From CBDAPI01 sp964565865 (GTDB lineage Bacteria; Acidobacteriota; UBA6911; RPQK01; CBDAPI01), in assembly GCA_964565865.1 (NCBI GenBank), contig CAZMGM010000060.1, forward strand, positions 1 to 6,286: 6,286 nucleotides of DNA. The letters are read 5' to 3'. The first letter of the stretch is position 1; every line of letters begins with the position of its first letter. The notes beneath the pieces are model-generated. The model was not told the origin of the DNA. It did not search any database and saw nothing but the letters and a program-made list of their open reading frames with translations. Position numbers and translations under genes: made by a program. Shown here piece by piece: positions 1 through 5,269 of this stretch.

Positions 1-456
1 ATAATCCAGGCCCTCCTGCTGACGCAGTTTGTGGGTGTTCCTGCGGCCCTGCTCTTTGGTAAGATCGGTCAGTCAATTGGGCCCCGCTCTGGGATACTCA
101 TCTGTATTGCTGTTTACGTGCTTGCGACGATCGGGGCCGCTTTCATTTCAAGCGGACGAGATTTTTTCATACTGGCTGCGACGATCGGCCTGGTACAAGG
201 AGGAATCCAGGCCCTGAGTCGTTCTTATTACGCCCGGTTGATCCCGGAGAACAAAGCAGCCGAGTTTTTTGGCTTTTATAATATGCTGGGCAAGTTTGCA
301 GCGGTGCTCGGACCGTTACTGATGGGGTCGGTCGGACTGTGGACAAAGAACCCGAGAGCCTCCATCGTGGTCCTGACGGTGCTCTTTCTCGTCGGTGCTC
401 TTTTTCTGATGCTAGTGGACGAAGAAAAAGGGAGAGAAGACGCCCTGAAAATCTAA
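1..456 (+). CDS. UMF1/Atg22-like MFS permease, C-terminal part (5' end outside window)
   Basis: The frame is open from base 1 and ends with TAA at 454-456, giving the last 151 residues of an integral membrane transporter. Several hydrophobic segments are visible (about residues 4-20, 32-50, 56-74, 97-113 and 128-146), separated by short charged loops. The stretch QGGIQALSRSYYARLIPENK, followed by EFFGFYNMLGKFAAVLGP, matches what I know of the UMF1-type (Atg22-like) branch of the major facilitator superfamily, which has about 400-450 residues and 11-12 membrane helices. About two thirds of the protein therefore lies upstream. The substrate cannot be told; bacterial members are mostly uncharacterised and sit in the cytoplasmic membrane. 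The GTG at 31 is an internal valine codon, not the start. The stop codon lies inside the end of an inverted-repeat element (453-620), so the natural C-terminus may have been trimmed. The family call is firm; function is unknown. Confidence 0.88.
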   Translation: MIQALLLTQFVGVPAALLFGKIGQSIGPRSGILICIAVYVLATIGAAFISSGRDFFILAATIGLVQGGIQALSRSYYARLIPENKAAEFFGFYNMLGKFAAVLGPLLMGSVGLWTKNPRASIVVLTVLFLVGALFLMLVDEEKGREDALKI

Positions 457-620
457 CAGTCCGTGGTAAAAGTCGCGTGCCAGGGAACTGTGTTCGCTCT
501 GGCCAGGCACGAGGAGAAAGTTGATGCTGGGTCACCTGCGACGACGAGAAATACAGTCAGCTGGCTCAAACCGCTGGCGTCCCCAACGCAGCCCGCGGGA
601 TTTTCACCATGAGCTGCTAG
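453..620. repeat. MITE-like inverted-repeat element, copy 1
   Basis: The left end (457-477, CAGTCCGTGGTAAAAGTCGCG) is an imperfect inverted copy of the right end (594-616), which reads CAGCTCATGGTGAAAATCCC on the minus strand. The similarity extends outward to CTAACAG on the left and CTAGCAG on the right, giving bounds of about 453-620 (168 bp). An internal hairpin pairs 476-484 with 503-511 (8 of 9 pairs). The same terminal repeats occur at 5131-5264, so this is a dispersed family and not a one-off palindrome. No ORF inside looks like a transposase, so any mobility would be non-autonomous. It lies between the convergent permease and ftsB-like genes, where its dyad could act as a structured 3' end, but there is no T-tract like that of an intrinsic terminator. 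Clear flanking target-site duplications were not seen. Confidence 0.72.
476..511. other. Internal hairpin of repeat copy 1
   Basis: CGTGCCAGG at 476-484 pairs with CCAGGCACG at 503-511, with one A-A mismatch and an 18-base loop. The second element copy has a similarly placed internal hairpin (5181-5189 with 5217-5225) of different sequence. Structure inside the element may therefore be conserved even though the interior sequence is not. Neither hairpin is followed by a T-run. Confidence 0.5.
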
Positions 621-641
621 GCTGCTATGAGCTCGGACTTA

Positions 642-944
642 TCAGGGTTCGTTATCGGGGAGCGTGATGATGACATCTCCCGGCCGGGCATAGTCCAGCT
701 TTTCGCGCAGGATTCTCTCCAGGTTGTCGGGATTGTTCTTGATTTGCTCCACTTCCGAGGCCCTTCGGGTATTCAGCTCGTGAAGCTGCTGGTTCTTGAG
801 TTCCAGCTGCCACAGTTCATCACGAACCCGGTTGAGCTGGATGAAGCCTCCGAGGCCAAACGTCAAGAGGTAGGCATACGAGCAAAGGCAGACGAAAAAA
901 AGAATAAGAAGGATTTCGCGACGAGCCTTGCGGCTTAAGTTCAT
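642..944 (-). CDS. ftsB: FtsB/DivIC-like septum formation initiator protein
   Basis: A 100-residue small bitopic membrane protein. The first 10 residues are basic and cytoplasmic (MNLSRKARRE), residues 11-29 form one hydrophobic helix, and about 36-72 form a polar, heptad-like region (RVRDELWQLELKNQQLHELN) expected to be a periplasmic coiled coil. The C-terminal part has the family signature NPDNLERILREKLDYARPGD (about 71-90), equivalent to the NPxxIExxAREkLgyvkpGE pattern of FtsB/DivIC. Known members bind FtsL and FtsQ (DivIB) to regulate septal peptidoglycan synthesis. The usual length is about 90-110 residues, so this is complete. The ATG at 944 is the only start giving a normal N-terminus, and the Shine-Dalgarno in front of it is poor. 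It is divergent from cutA (33 bp) and convergent with the permease, with repeat copy 1 just beyond its stop. FtsB and DivIC cannot be separated by sequence reading alone. The eno neighbour common for ftsB is not in the window. Confidence 0.85.
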   Translation of the reverse strand: MNLSRKARREILLILFFVCLCSYAYLLTFGLGGFIQLNRVRDELWQLELKNQQLHELNTRRASEVEQIKNNPDNLERILREKLDYARPGDVIITLPDNEP

Positions 945-964
945 AACAGCCCACTACAGGGCAA

Positions 965-971
965 GAGGGAG
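965..971 (+). promoter_or_regulatory. Ribosome binding site of cutA
   Basis: A purine-rich GAGGGAG lies six bases upstream of the ATG at 978 and supports that start. It falls within the 33-bp gap to the divergent ftsB-like gene. Any promoter for either gene must therefore be very compact or overlap the other gene's 5' end. Confidence 0.6.
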
Positions 972-977
972 ATCATT

Positions 978-1298
978 ATGATACGAATTGTGTTCTCGAC
1001 CATTGACAAGCTTGAACACGCCCACCGTCTGGCCGGGCATCTTGTGGGTGAAAAACTGGCCGCCTGTGTCAACATCGGTCCCGAAATCACCTCAGTGTAC
1101 CATTGGCAGGGGACTGTGGAAAAGACTGTGGAAAACCTCATTATGATTAAGACCAGCGAAGACCGTCTGGAAGCATTGATGAGTCGTCTGAAGGAGTTGC
1201 ACACGTATGACCTACCTGAAATCTTAGCTGTCCCTGTCGAGACCGGACTGCCTGCTTACTTGAAATGGGTTGTAGAGTCGACCGAAAGTTCTGGGTAA
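978..1298 (+). CDS. cutA: CutA1 family protein (divalent-cation tolerance protein)
   Basis: A complete 106-residue protein, the usual CutA1 size. Family hallmarks appear in order: MIRIVFSTID beta strand at 1-10, KLAACVNI (26-33), Y-x-W-x-G (41-45), ENLIMIKTS (52-60), HTYDLPEILAVPV (75-87) and AYLKWV (93-98). CutA1 proteins are small cytoplasmic ferredoxin-like-fold proteins that form very stable trimers. They bind divalent metals such as copper and were linked genetically to metal tolerance in E. coli, though the biochemical role is still poorly defined. The start is backed by a GAGGGAG ribosome site. The gene stands alone, divergent from the ftsB-like gene and followed by a hairpin at 1345-1362. 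It has no frameshift or missing motif, unlike the sequence immediately downstream. Confidence 0.95.
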   Translation: MIRIVFSTIDKLEHAHRLAGHLVGEKLAACVNIGPEITSVYHWQGTVEKTVENLIMIKTSEDRLEALMSRLKELHTYDLPEILAVPVETGLPAYLKWVVESTESSG

Positions 1299-1344
1299 GC
1301 GATCCTCGTCACTCAGGCCGTTATTTTTAAACGACATAGTGCAG

Positions 1345-1362
1345 CCGACACTGTTGTGTCGG
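1345..1362. terminator. Hairpin between cutA and the decayed FGE gene, possible bidirectional terminator
   Basis: CCGACAC (1345-1351), loop TGTT, then GTGTCGG (1356-1362): a perfect 7-bp stem that extends further with one bulged G (AGCCGACAC against GTGTCGGGCT). It begins 46 bases after the cutA stop and just beyond the stop of the minus-strand pseudogene at 1375, so it could end transcription from both sides. The following T-tract is weak on the plus strand (GCTTTAGG). On the minus strand a T-rich patch appears only further on. It is called from structure and position only. Confidence 0.45.
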
Positions 1363-1374
1363 GCTTTAGGGCTG

Positions 1375-1819
1375 TCAGGTTTCAGATCGGTCTCGGAGTT
1401 CTCCAATCAGTGGACCAAGCACCGGAATCCGACAACTTCGAAACGCTGTTCCCCGGCGCACCAGACGAAGGCCCATGTCGACCAGAGTGTGGTGGTTGCT
1501 CCCCAGGCAAGATCTTCTGCGAATGATCGACTGGTCAGGCGGCCCAGTATCTTCTAGTCGGATATGTTGGGCCACGTTTCCAGCAAGATCGAACACTTGA
1601 ACCGGAAAGGCATCCTGTGGCCGGTCATCGACCGGTTCAATTTGACTGGAGGGATAGTAGTTCTTCTCCCCAGGGAAATGCTCTTGCATCGGACCGTGCG
1701 CGGGCTGTCTTCTCCCACTGTGTCTCGGTAGGGAGCGACCTGTTTAGCCATCGTCAGTATGGTGCAGCGTCCTCTCGGGATACCCACACGAGCGGAAAGT
1801 TCTCTGCCCAGTCCAGATA
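1375..1819 (-). pseudogene. Decayed formylglycine-generating-enzyme (FGE/SUMF1-domain) gene
   Basis: Two reading frames on the minus strand together give a recognisable FGE-sulfatase domain. The first, from 1819 down to about 1664, reads YLDWAENFPLVWVSREDAAP, an opal TGA at 1754-1756, then RWLNRSLPTETQWEKTARAR and FPWGEE. The frame then shifts near 1660-1668 to NYYPSSQIEPVDDRPQDAFP, VFDLAGNVAQ, GSNHHTL, GLRLVRRGTAFRS and RIPV, ending with TGA at 1375. This is the normal FGE order: VSWEDAxxYxRWLxxRLPTExQWE, YPWG, NYYP, VxDxxGNVWEW, RGGSW, GFR. There is another stop (TAG, 1820-1822) just upstream, and the spacers between WGEE and NYYP and after GNVA are shorter than in intact members, suggesting small deletions. 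Known members include sulfatase-activating enzymes and many bacterial proteins that share the fold without that activity. No N-terminal part of the domain is recognisable further upstream. Confidence 0.85.
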
Positions 1820-1854
1820 CTATCCTCTCTCCACGTGGATCAATATTTCCTAGG

Positions 1855-1883
1855 TTTATAAGTGGGTTATTAAGTTAAATCAA
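1855..1883 (-). promoter_or_regulatory. Candidate sigma-70-type promoter facing the decayed FGE gene
   Basis: On the minus strand TTGATT (1883-1878) is followed, after exactly 17 bases, by TATAAA (1860-1855), in an A+T-rich patch unlike the surrounding DNA. Transcription would start near 1848 and run into the pseudogene. No intact coding sequence begins downstream. It may be a relic promoter of the dead gene or a chance match in AT-rich decaying DNA. Confidence 0.35.
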
Positions 1884-2188
1884 GAAATTACTTGACCTCT
1901 TGCTTCGTTAGCTCTAAGCGGCCGATATGGAATTCCGAGTGGAATCGTTTCTGAGGAGGTATTGTCAATCTTTCTCTCAGCTGCGCCGCAGGCTGGCGCG
2001 CCGATCGGGATCAAGAGAAGAAGGATCCGGGGACGCCACCTACCTATCCTCCCATTCATAGTTATGGCCGGTAAGACTCGTCGTATAGCGGTCCCAGCAA
2101 ACATCATTGTATTGATGGCAGTAAGTCCCAGAGCCCGGTCGAGGCAAGGCTCACTATCCTTTCTGGCTCCCGGCTCTCGCCACCAATA
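1884..2188. other. Stretch with no recognisable gene; weak lipoprotein-like leader on minus strand
   Basis: No reading frame here resembles a protein family I know, on either strand. The only suggestive item is a minus-strand frame opening with ATG at 2059. It encodes MNGRIGRWRPRILLLLIPIG followed by APACGAAE, which looks like a positively charged, hydrophobic export signal with a poor lipobox (APAC). It ends after 59 residues at 1880-1882, in the same frame as the first FGE segment but separated from it by several stops. It has no good ribosome site. It could be the N-terminal remnant of the decayed FGE gene, but nothing FGE-like follows it before 1819, so I do not call it a gene. Confidence 0.3.
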
Positions 2189-2679
2189 ATGGTTGAAAAG
2201 CCTATTCCCTGGTTCCTGATTCTTTGTGGAATCGACGTTTTTGTTAAGGGTAAGAAGTTTAGAAACTGGTCCAAAAGGATGTCGATTGCCCGCGACCTTA
2301 GTTGCGGGATAACCCCTGGCTGGAAAGTGAGGTTTGGCTGAGTTAACACCGGGTTCGCATCGGAAAATCTGGAGGCCCTTTCAATCATTCCGCTTGACGC
2401 TGAGTTGCGGAGTTGAAGGTGGAAAAAGAACCCTATCTGTTCTTTCAGGCAATTGACTACTGGAGTCAGCTGAGGGTGCACCCGGGAGGGAGAGATCTGC
2501 AGAAGAGTGGATACTTTCCAGGAGTGTCAGTGAACGGAGAGGATCCTTGGCTCTATCTTGTATCAACTGTTCTTGAGTATCATCCGTGGCTCGGACTTCT
2601 GAAGCTCTACATCGGTGCAGACCTGGAGGTGCACTGCGTGGGCACGCAAACGCAAATTGGAGGGCAGGCTTGGAAATGA
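2189..2679 (+). pseudogene. Decayed conserved-hypothetical gene, C-terminal part recognisable
   Basis: A first frame from ATG 2189 reads MVEKPIPWFLILCGIDVFVK and continues to TGA at 2339-2341. It then runs on through GFASENLEALSIIPLDAEL to about 2409, where the sense moves to another frame. That frame reads LKVEKEPYLFFQAIDYWSQL, GYFPGVSVNGEDPWLYLVST and VLEYHP, ending with TGA at 2677-2679. The two parts join naturally across the shift (DAEL then LKVEKE), which argues for one gene broken by a frameshift and a stop. The last part resembles my recollection of C-termini of unnamed bacterial proteins with a pattern like AxxYWLRxxxH...GYFPGxxL...PPLLYLVxPxxxFHP. I cannot name the family or function. 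It is convergent with tatA (37 bp between the ends). Decay is well supported; the exact 5' limit is not. Confidence 0.55.
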
Positions 2680-2716
2680 TGGGGCGGTTTCGGCTGTGAG
2701 AACAGGGCTTTCGAGT

Positions 2717-2908
2717 TCAGGATCCGGCGTCGTCGCTTTTCTCTTTGGCAGAGTCGTTGCTGTCACGCACAGAACTCTTGAAGTTTCGAATTCCCTCGCC
2801 AAGCCCCTTACCCAGCTGGGGGAGCCGGCTGGCGCCGAAAATGACGATGACAATCAACAGGATAATCCCTAACTCGGGCAATCCCAGGCCAATCAGGAGC
2901 AGATCCAT
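2717..2908 (-). CDS. tatA: Sec-independent protein translocase protein TatA
   Basis: A complete 63-residue protein with TatA/TatE architecture. A short N-terminus contains the conserved P11-E12, followed by one membrane helix (about 10-24), the F24-G25 hinge, and an amphipathic helix at 27-46 (RLPQLGKGLGEGIRNFK). The tail is acidic and polar (DSNDSAKEKSDDAGS). In the twin-arginine pathway TatA oligomers assemble on the TatBC receptor and open the membrane for folded, often cofactor-bearing proteins. The short length and lack of an extended TatB-type C-terminal helix favour TatA over TatB. The ATG at 2908 is preceded by a strong AAGGGGA ribosome site. tatC and tatB are not in the window. It lies 187 bp downstream of selB on the same strand with its own candidate promoter, so it is probably transcribed separately. 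Confidence 0.95.
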   Translation of the reverse strand: MDLLLIGLGLPELGIILLIVIVIFGASRLPQLGKGLGEGIRNFKSSVRDSNDSAKEKSDDAGS

Positions 2909-2913
2909 AAAAA

Positions 2914-2920
2914 TCCCCTT
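2914..2920 (-). promoter_or_regulatory. Ribosome binding site of tatA
   Basis: AAGGGGA on the minus strand lies five bases before the ATG at 2908. It is the strongest Shine-Dalgarno match in the window and fixes the tatA start. Confidence 0.7.
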
Positions 2921-2926
2921 TTAACA

Positions 2927-2956
2927 ATAGTAACCGCCTCGTTTTCAGGCTGTCAA
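2927..2956 (-). promoter_or_regulatory. Candidate promoter of tatA
   Basis: A perfect TTGACA -35 box (2956-2951) is followed after 18 bases by TACTAT (2932-2927) on the minus strand. Predicted initiation near 2920 would leave a leader of only about a dozen bases with the ribosome site at its very 5' end. Either the -10 assignment is off by a few bases or the leader really is that short. It is supported by consensus and position only. Confidence 0.4.
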
Positions 2957-3020
2957 ACCGGCGCAGCGAATCATAAGCTCGAGGCCACGGATTTAAATCG
3001 AGGTTGACACCACTCCGTTA

Positions 3021-3040
3021 CCCGAAGAGGAGAGTTCGGG
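3021..3040. other. Hairpin downstream of selB
   Basis: CCCGAA (3021-3026) pairs with TTCGGG (3035-3040) around an 8-base loop, 56 bases beyond the selB stop on the minus strand. There is no T-run on either side, so it is a weak terminator candidate at best. The rest of 2957-3095 shows no gene; in particular I could not fold a tRNA-Sec there. Confidence 0.3.
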
Positions 3041-3095
3041 AACTGCCGATACTTCTTGGGGCCGAGTCGAAAAGTCGTGCTGAACTTTCTGCGAG

Positions 3096-5018
3096 TCACA
3101 GAACGATTCTCTGGTCGCCGACGCGGCGCGTAACTTTGTTTCTGTCCAGGTACTCGAGAAACGGAATAGCCAATTTTCGCGTGACGCCGAAAAGGTTCTT
3201 GAAATCGGTAACGGAAAGCGAATTGCCCGGGGAGTAGGCGTGACGGAGGCGTGCCTCCCATTGCTCGGCCAGACGGCTGCTCATGAACAGATTCTCCGAA
3301 ATCCGAGCGATCTCTCCCCGCTGGATAAGAAAGAAGAAGACGTCGTTGAGATCAGTCGAGGGTTTCTTCAGTAGATCCGCCAATTCGTCCATTCTGAGTG
3401 CCGGGTGACGATCGGTGTCCAGTGCTTTCAGAATTCTTTTCCGAAGTTGCGCCTGATCGGGGGTCAGGGCAACCCGATGTTTGAAATTCGCAACCGTATG
3501 GGCAGAGGCTCGCACACGGCGGTCTGCCTCGAGGTTGTGCAAAACAGCGTTAAAATAGGTGTTGGATGCCCAACCCATCAGTCGGTCTTTGAGTTCTTCC
3601 CTGGGCACCCCTTTGGAGAGGGGATTCTGGCTATGGAACCGCTTAGTGTAGTCGACGATTTGGTTCTGAAGTTCGGCGAGACCGTCTTCGGGCACAAGCA
3701 GATCGGTGGCTTCAAAGAAAATAAGACCCGGAGCCGTTTGCAGCATCTTACGAAGGGTCTTCTTGGTGAGTCCTGTCCGTGACTGGACTTCCCCGAGCGA
3801 GATTCCGCGAAAGCCTGCTTCCCGAACGTAATACAAAATTGAAGTCGAGAGCCGATCTTCTTGGCCCTCGATCCAGGCTTGTTGCAGCTTTTTGAGGGCA
3901 GGGGATTCCTTGCCGAGTTCTGCTCTCTTGCGCTTGTGTGCCCGGCTGTCCAAGACGATGCCTCCTCCAATGGTCATGAGTGGGGAATAACGCCTGACGA
4001 TGAAGCGATCTCCGGCGCAGGCCGTTACCGGTTCCTCCAGTCTAAGCTGGGCGAGTCCGATCTCTCCCGGTCCTATTTCCCGGGACTCTATGGGGTAGAC
4101 TCGCCCAATAACTTCGGTACTTCCATGGTGGAATCGTACCGGGGTGCGGTGTTGGAGCGGTGCTGGGGCCGAGGCAATCAGCTCCAGGCTTACATCGAGG
4201 ACAAACGAAGGGAGGAACACTCCCGGGGGGCCGAGAACCAGCCCTCTCCGGAGCTGGTCTTTGTCCACTCCAGTGAGGTTTAGAGCCGTACGCTGGCCCA
4301 CTGTTGCGGTGATCGCATCGTGGCCATAGATCTGCAGGTTTCGGACGCGGCCCTGCATGCTGGAAGGGTAGGCCTGGACCTTTTCCTCCGGCCGAACCGT
4401 TCCCTGCCAGGTTGTACCCGTGACGACGGTTCCGAAGCCCCGGAGCGAGAAGACTCGATCAATCGGGAGGCGGAAGGCGTATTGTGACCCGAGATGGGGG
4501 ATTGAAAGGCGCCTAGCCAGTCTCTCCTCGAGAATGGATCGGAGGTCCTTAATGCCCCGACCGGAGTGGCTGTCTACGGATACCATGGGAGCATCCTCTA
4601 GGAATGTTCCCTCCAGAAACTCCTTCAGCTCCGCTCTTACCAGATCGACCAGTTCGGAATCGACAAGATCACTCTTGGTGAGGACCACAATTCCGTCCCC
4701 AATTCCAAGCATGCGGGAAATCTCAAAATGTTCCCGGGTCTGAGGCATGATCGACTCGTCTGCCGCTACGACGAGCAGAACCAACTGGATTCCGGCGATG
4801 CCGGCCAGCATGTTCTTGACGAACCTTTCGTGTCCGGGTACGTCGACAAAGCCGATCTGGAAGCATCCGATGCGCGTATGCGCGAACCCGAGATCAATCG
4901 TAATGCCCCGCTGCTGTTCTTCCTTGAGACGATCGGCATTAGTCCCGGTTAAGGCCTGAACGAGACGGGTCTTCCCATGATCAATATGCCCAGCTGTTCC
5001 GACAATCAGGTATCGCAT
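3096..5018 (-). CDS. selB: Selenocysteine-specific translation elongation factor SelB
   Basis: A complete 640-residue protein, within the usual SelB range (about 600-650). The GTPase domain shows GTAGHIDHGKT (7-17), the switch region RLKEEQQRGITIDLGFA (30-46), DVPGH (59-63) and TKSD (114-117). GITIDLGFA is typical of SelB, unlike EF-Tu. Two beta-barrel domains follow (from about 175; FSLRGFGTVVTGTTWQG is the domain II signature). C-terminal winged helices end in VTRKLAIPFLEYLDRNKVTR and RVGDQRIVL, the part that binds the SECIS hairpin of selenoprotein mRNAs. SelB delivers Sec-tRNA to ribosomes at recoded UGA codons in the cytoplasm. The ATG at 5018 is chosen because MRYLIVGTAGH matches the family N-terminus. 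The frame stays open 68 codons further, to 5222, but that extension is encoded by intergenic sequence and the repeat element and is not protein-like. The Shine-Dalgarno is weak. selA, selC and selD are not visible. Confidence 0.96.
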   Translation of the reverse strand: MRYLIVGTAGHIDHGKTRLVQALTGTNADRLKEEQQRGITIDLGFAHTRIGCFQIGFVDVPGHERFVKNMLAGIAGIQLVLLVVAADESIMPQTREHFEISRMLGIGDGIVVLTKSDLVDSELVDLVRAELKEFLEGTFLEDAPMVSVDSHSGRGIKDLRSILEERLARRLSIPHLGSQYAFRLPIDRVFSLRGFGTVVTGTTWQGTVRPEEKVQAYPSSMQGRVRNLQIYGHDAITATVGQRTALNLTGVDKDQLRRGLVLGPPGVFLPSFVLDVSLELIASAPAPLQHRTPVRFHHGSTEVIGRVYPIESREIGPGEIGLAQLRLEEPVTACAGDRFIVRRYSPLMTIGGGIVLDSRAHKRKRAELGKESPALKKLQQAWIEGQEDRLSTSILYYVREAGFRGISLGEVQSRTGLTKKTLRKMLQTAPGLIFFEATDLLVPEDGLAELQNQIVDYTKRFHSQNPLSKGVPREELKDRLMGWASNTYFNAVLHNLEADRRVRASAHTVANFKHRVALTPDQAQLRKRILKALDTDRHPALRMDELADLLKKPSTDLNDVFFFLIQRGEIARISENLFMSSRLAEQWEARLRHAYSPGNSLSVTDFKNLFGVTRKLAIPFLEYLDRNKVTRRVGDQRIVL

Positions 5019-5049
5019 GGTTTCCGTTTCTTGGCTCAATCCGTAAAGA

Positions 5050-5055
5050 AGTATA
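5050..5055 (-). promoter_or_regulatory. Possible -10 box of the selB promoter
   Basis: TATACT on the minus strand lies 31 bases upstream of the selB ATG, with no good -35 match 16-18 bases further up. Initiation near 5043 would give a leader of about 25 bases. It is a weak call, made because this is the only clear -10-like hexamer between selB and the repeat element. Confidence 0.25.
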
Positions 5056-5093
5056 CCCGGATGGCAGACAGCTGTACGGCCAGGCACGGGGCT

Positions 5094-5124
5094 TTGACAC
5101 CCCTTCGGTCCGGTGGGATACAAT
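5094..5124 (+). promoter_or_regulatory. Candidate promoter of ffh
   Basis: A perfect TTGACA (5094-5099) is followed after 19 bases by TACAAT (5119-5124), facing ffh. The spacer is longer than the optimal 17. Predicted initiation falls near 5131, which is the first base of the second inverted-repeat element. Almost the whole ffh leader (about 139 bases) would then be the element, able to fold through its terminal repeats. Confidence 0.42.
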
Positions 5125-5130
5125 GCATGG

Positions 5131-5264
5131 CAGTCCGTGGTGAAAATCGCGCACCCGCGCCCTCGGGGGCTGCCCTCGGCGGCCTGGCATACGTTGGTTG
5201 GCCTTGCAGTTGGGCCTGCCAAGCCCGCAATACCACCTGTGGAATCTCCACCACGGGCTGCTAG
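5131..5264. repeat. MITE-like inverted-repeat element, copy 2
   Basis: The left end CAGTCCGTGGTGAAAATCGC (from 5131) matches copy 1 (457 onward) at 18 of 20 bases, and matches the reverse complement of its own right end at 5241-5260 (CAGCCCGTGGTGGAGATTCC). The outer CTAG (5261-5264) matches that of copy 1. The interior is not obviously similar to copy 1, but it also holds a hairpin: GGCCTGGCA (5181-5189) with TGCCAAGCC (5217-5225), 8 of 9 pairs. It sits between the divergent selB and ffh genes. It is responsible for the spurious upstream extension of the selB frame. Right of the terminal repeat, GCTGCTAGG-TCTATG resembles the flank of copy 1 and runs into the ffh start codon. Confidence 0.72.
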
Positions 5265-5269
5265 GTTCT

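Noticed and set aside
627..938. Plus-strand 103-codon frame opposite the ftsB-like gene
   Set aside because: It is an antisense shadow; the minus-strand translation has clear FtsB/DivIC features and this one has none.
939..960. Third copy of the repeat end (AACAGCCCACTACAGGG) upstream of the ftsB-like gene
   Set aside because: Only the AACAGCCC part matches; the GTGGTGAAAATC core is missing and there is no partner arm.
2339..2341. In-frame TGA in the broken plus-strand gene as a selenocysteine codon
   Set aside because: The same gene has a frameshift about 70 bases later, no SECIS-like hairpin is apparent, and the surrounding residues do not suggest a redox site.
2104..2481. Minus-strand 125-codon frame
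   Set aside because: It shows no recognisable motif or ribosome site, and it overlaps the plus-strand frames whose two halves join into one plausible protein.
2957..3095. tRNA-Sec (selC) next to selB
   Set aside because: The GGATTTAAATC near 2989 looked like a T-loop, but its flanks do not pair as a T-stem, and no acceptor stem or long variable arm was found on either strand.
3860..4285. Plus-strand frames of up to 140 codons opposite selB
   Set aside because: The minus strand over this interval encodes conserved SelB domains without interruption, and the plus-strand products look like nothing known.
5019..5222. N-terminal extension of selB by 68 codons to an upstream ATG at 5222
   Set aside because: The extension covers intergenic DNA, the ffh promoter candidate and part of the repeat element. 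SelB proteins begin at the MRYLIVGTAGH equivalent, immediately before the P-loop.
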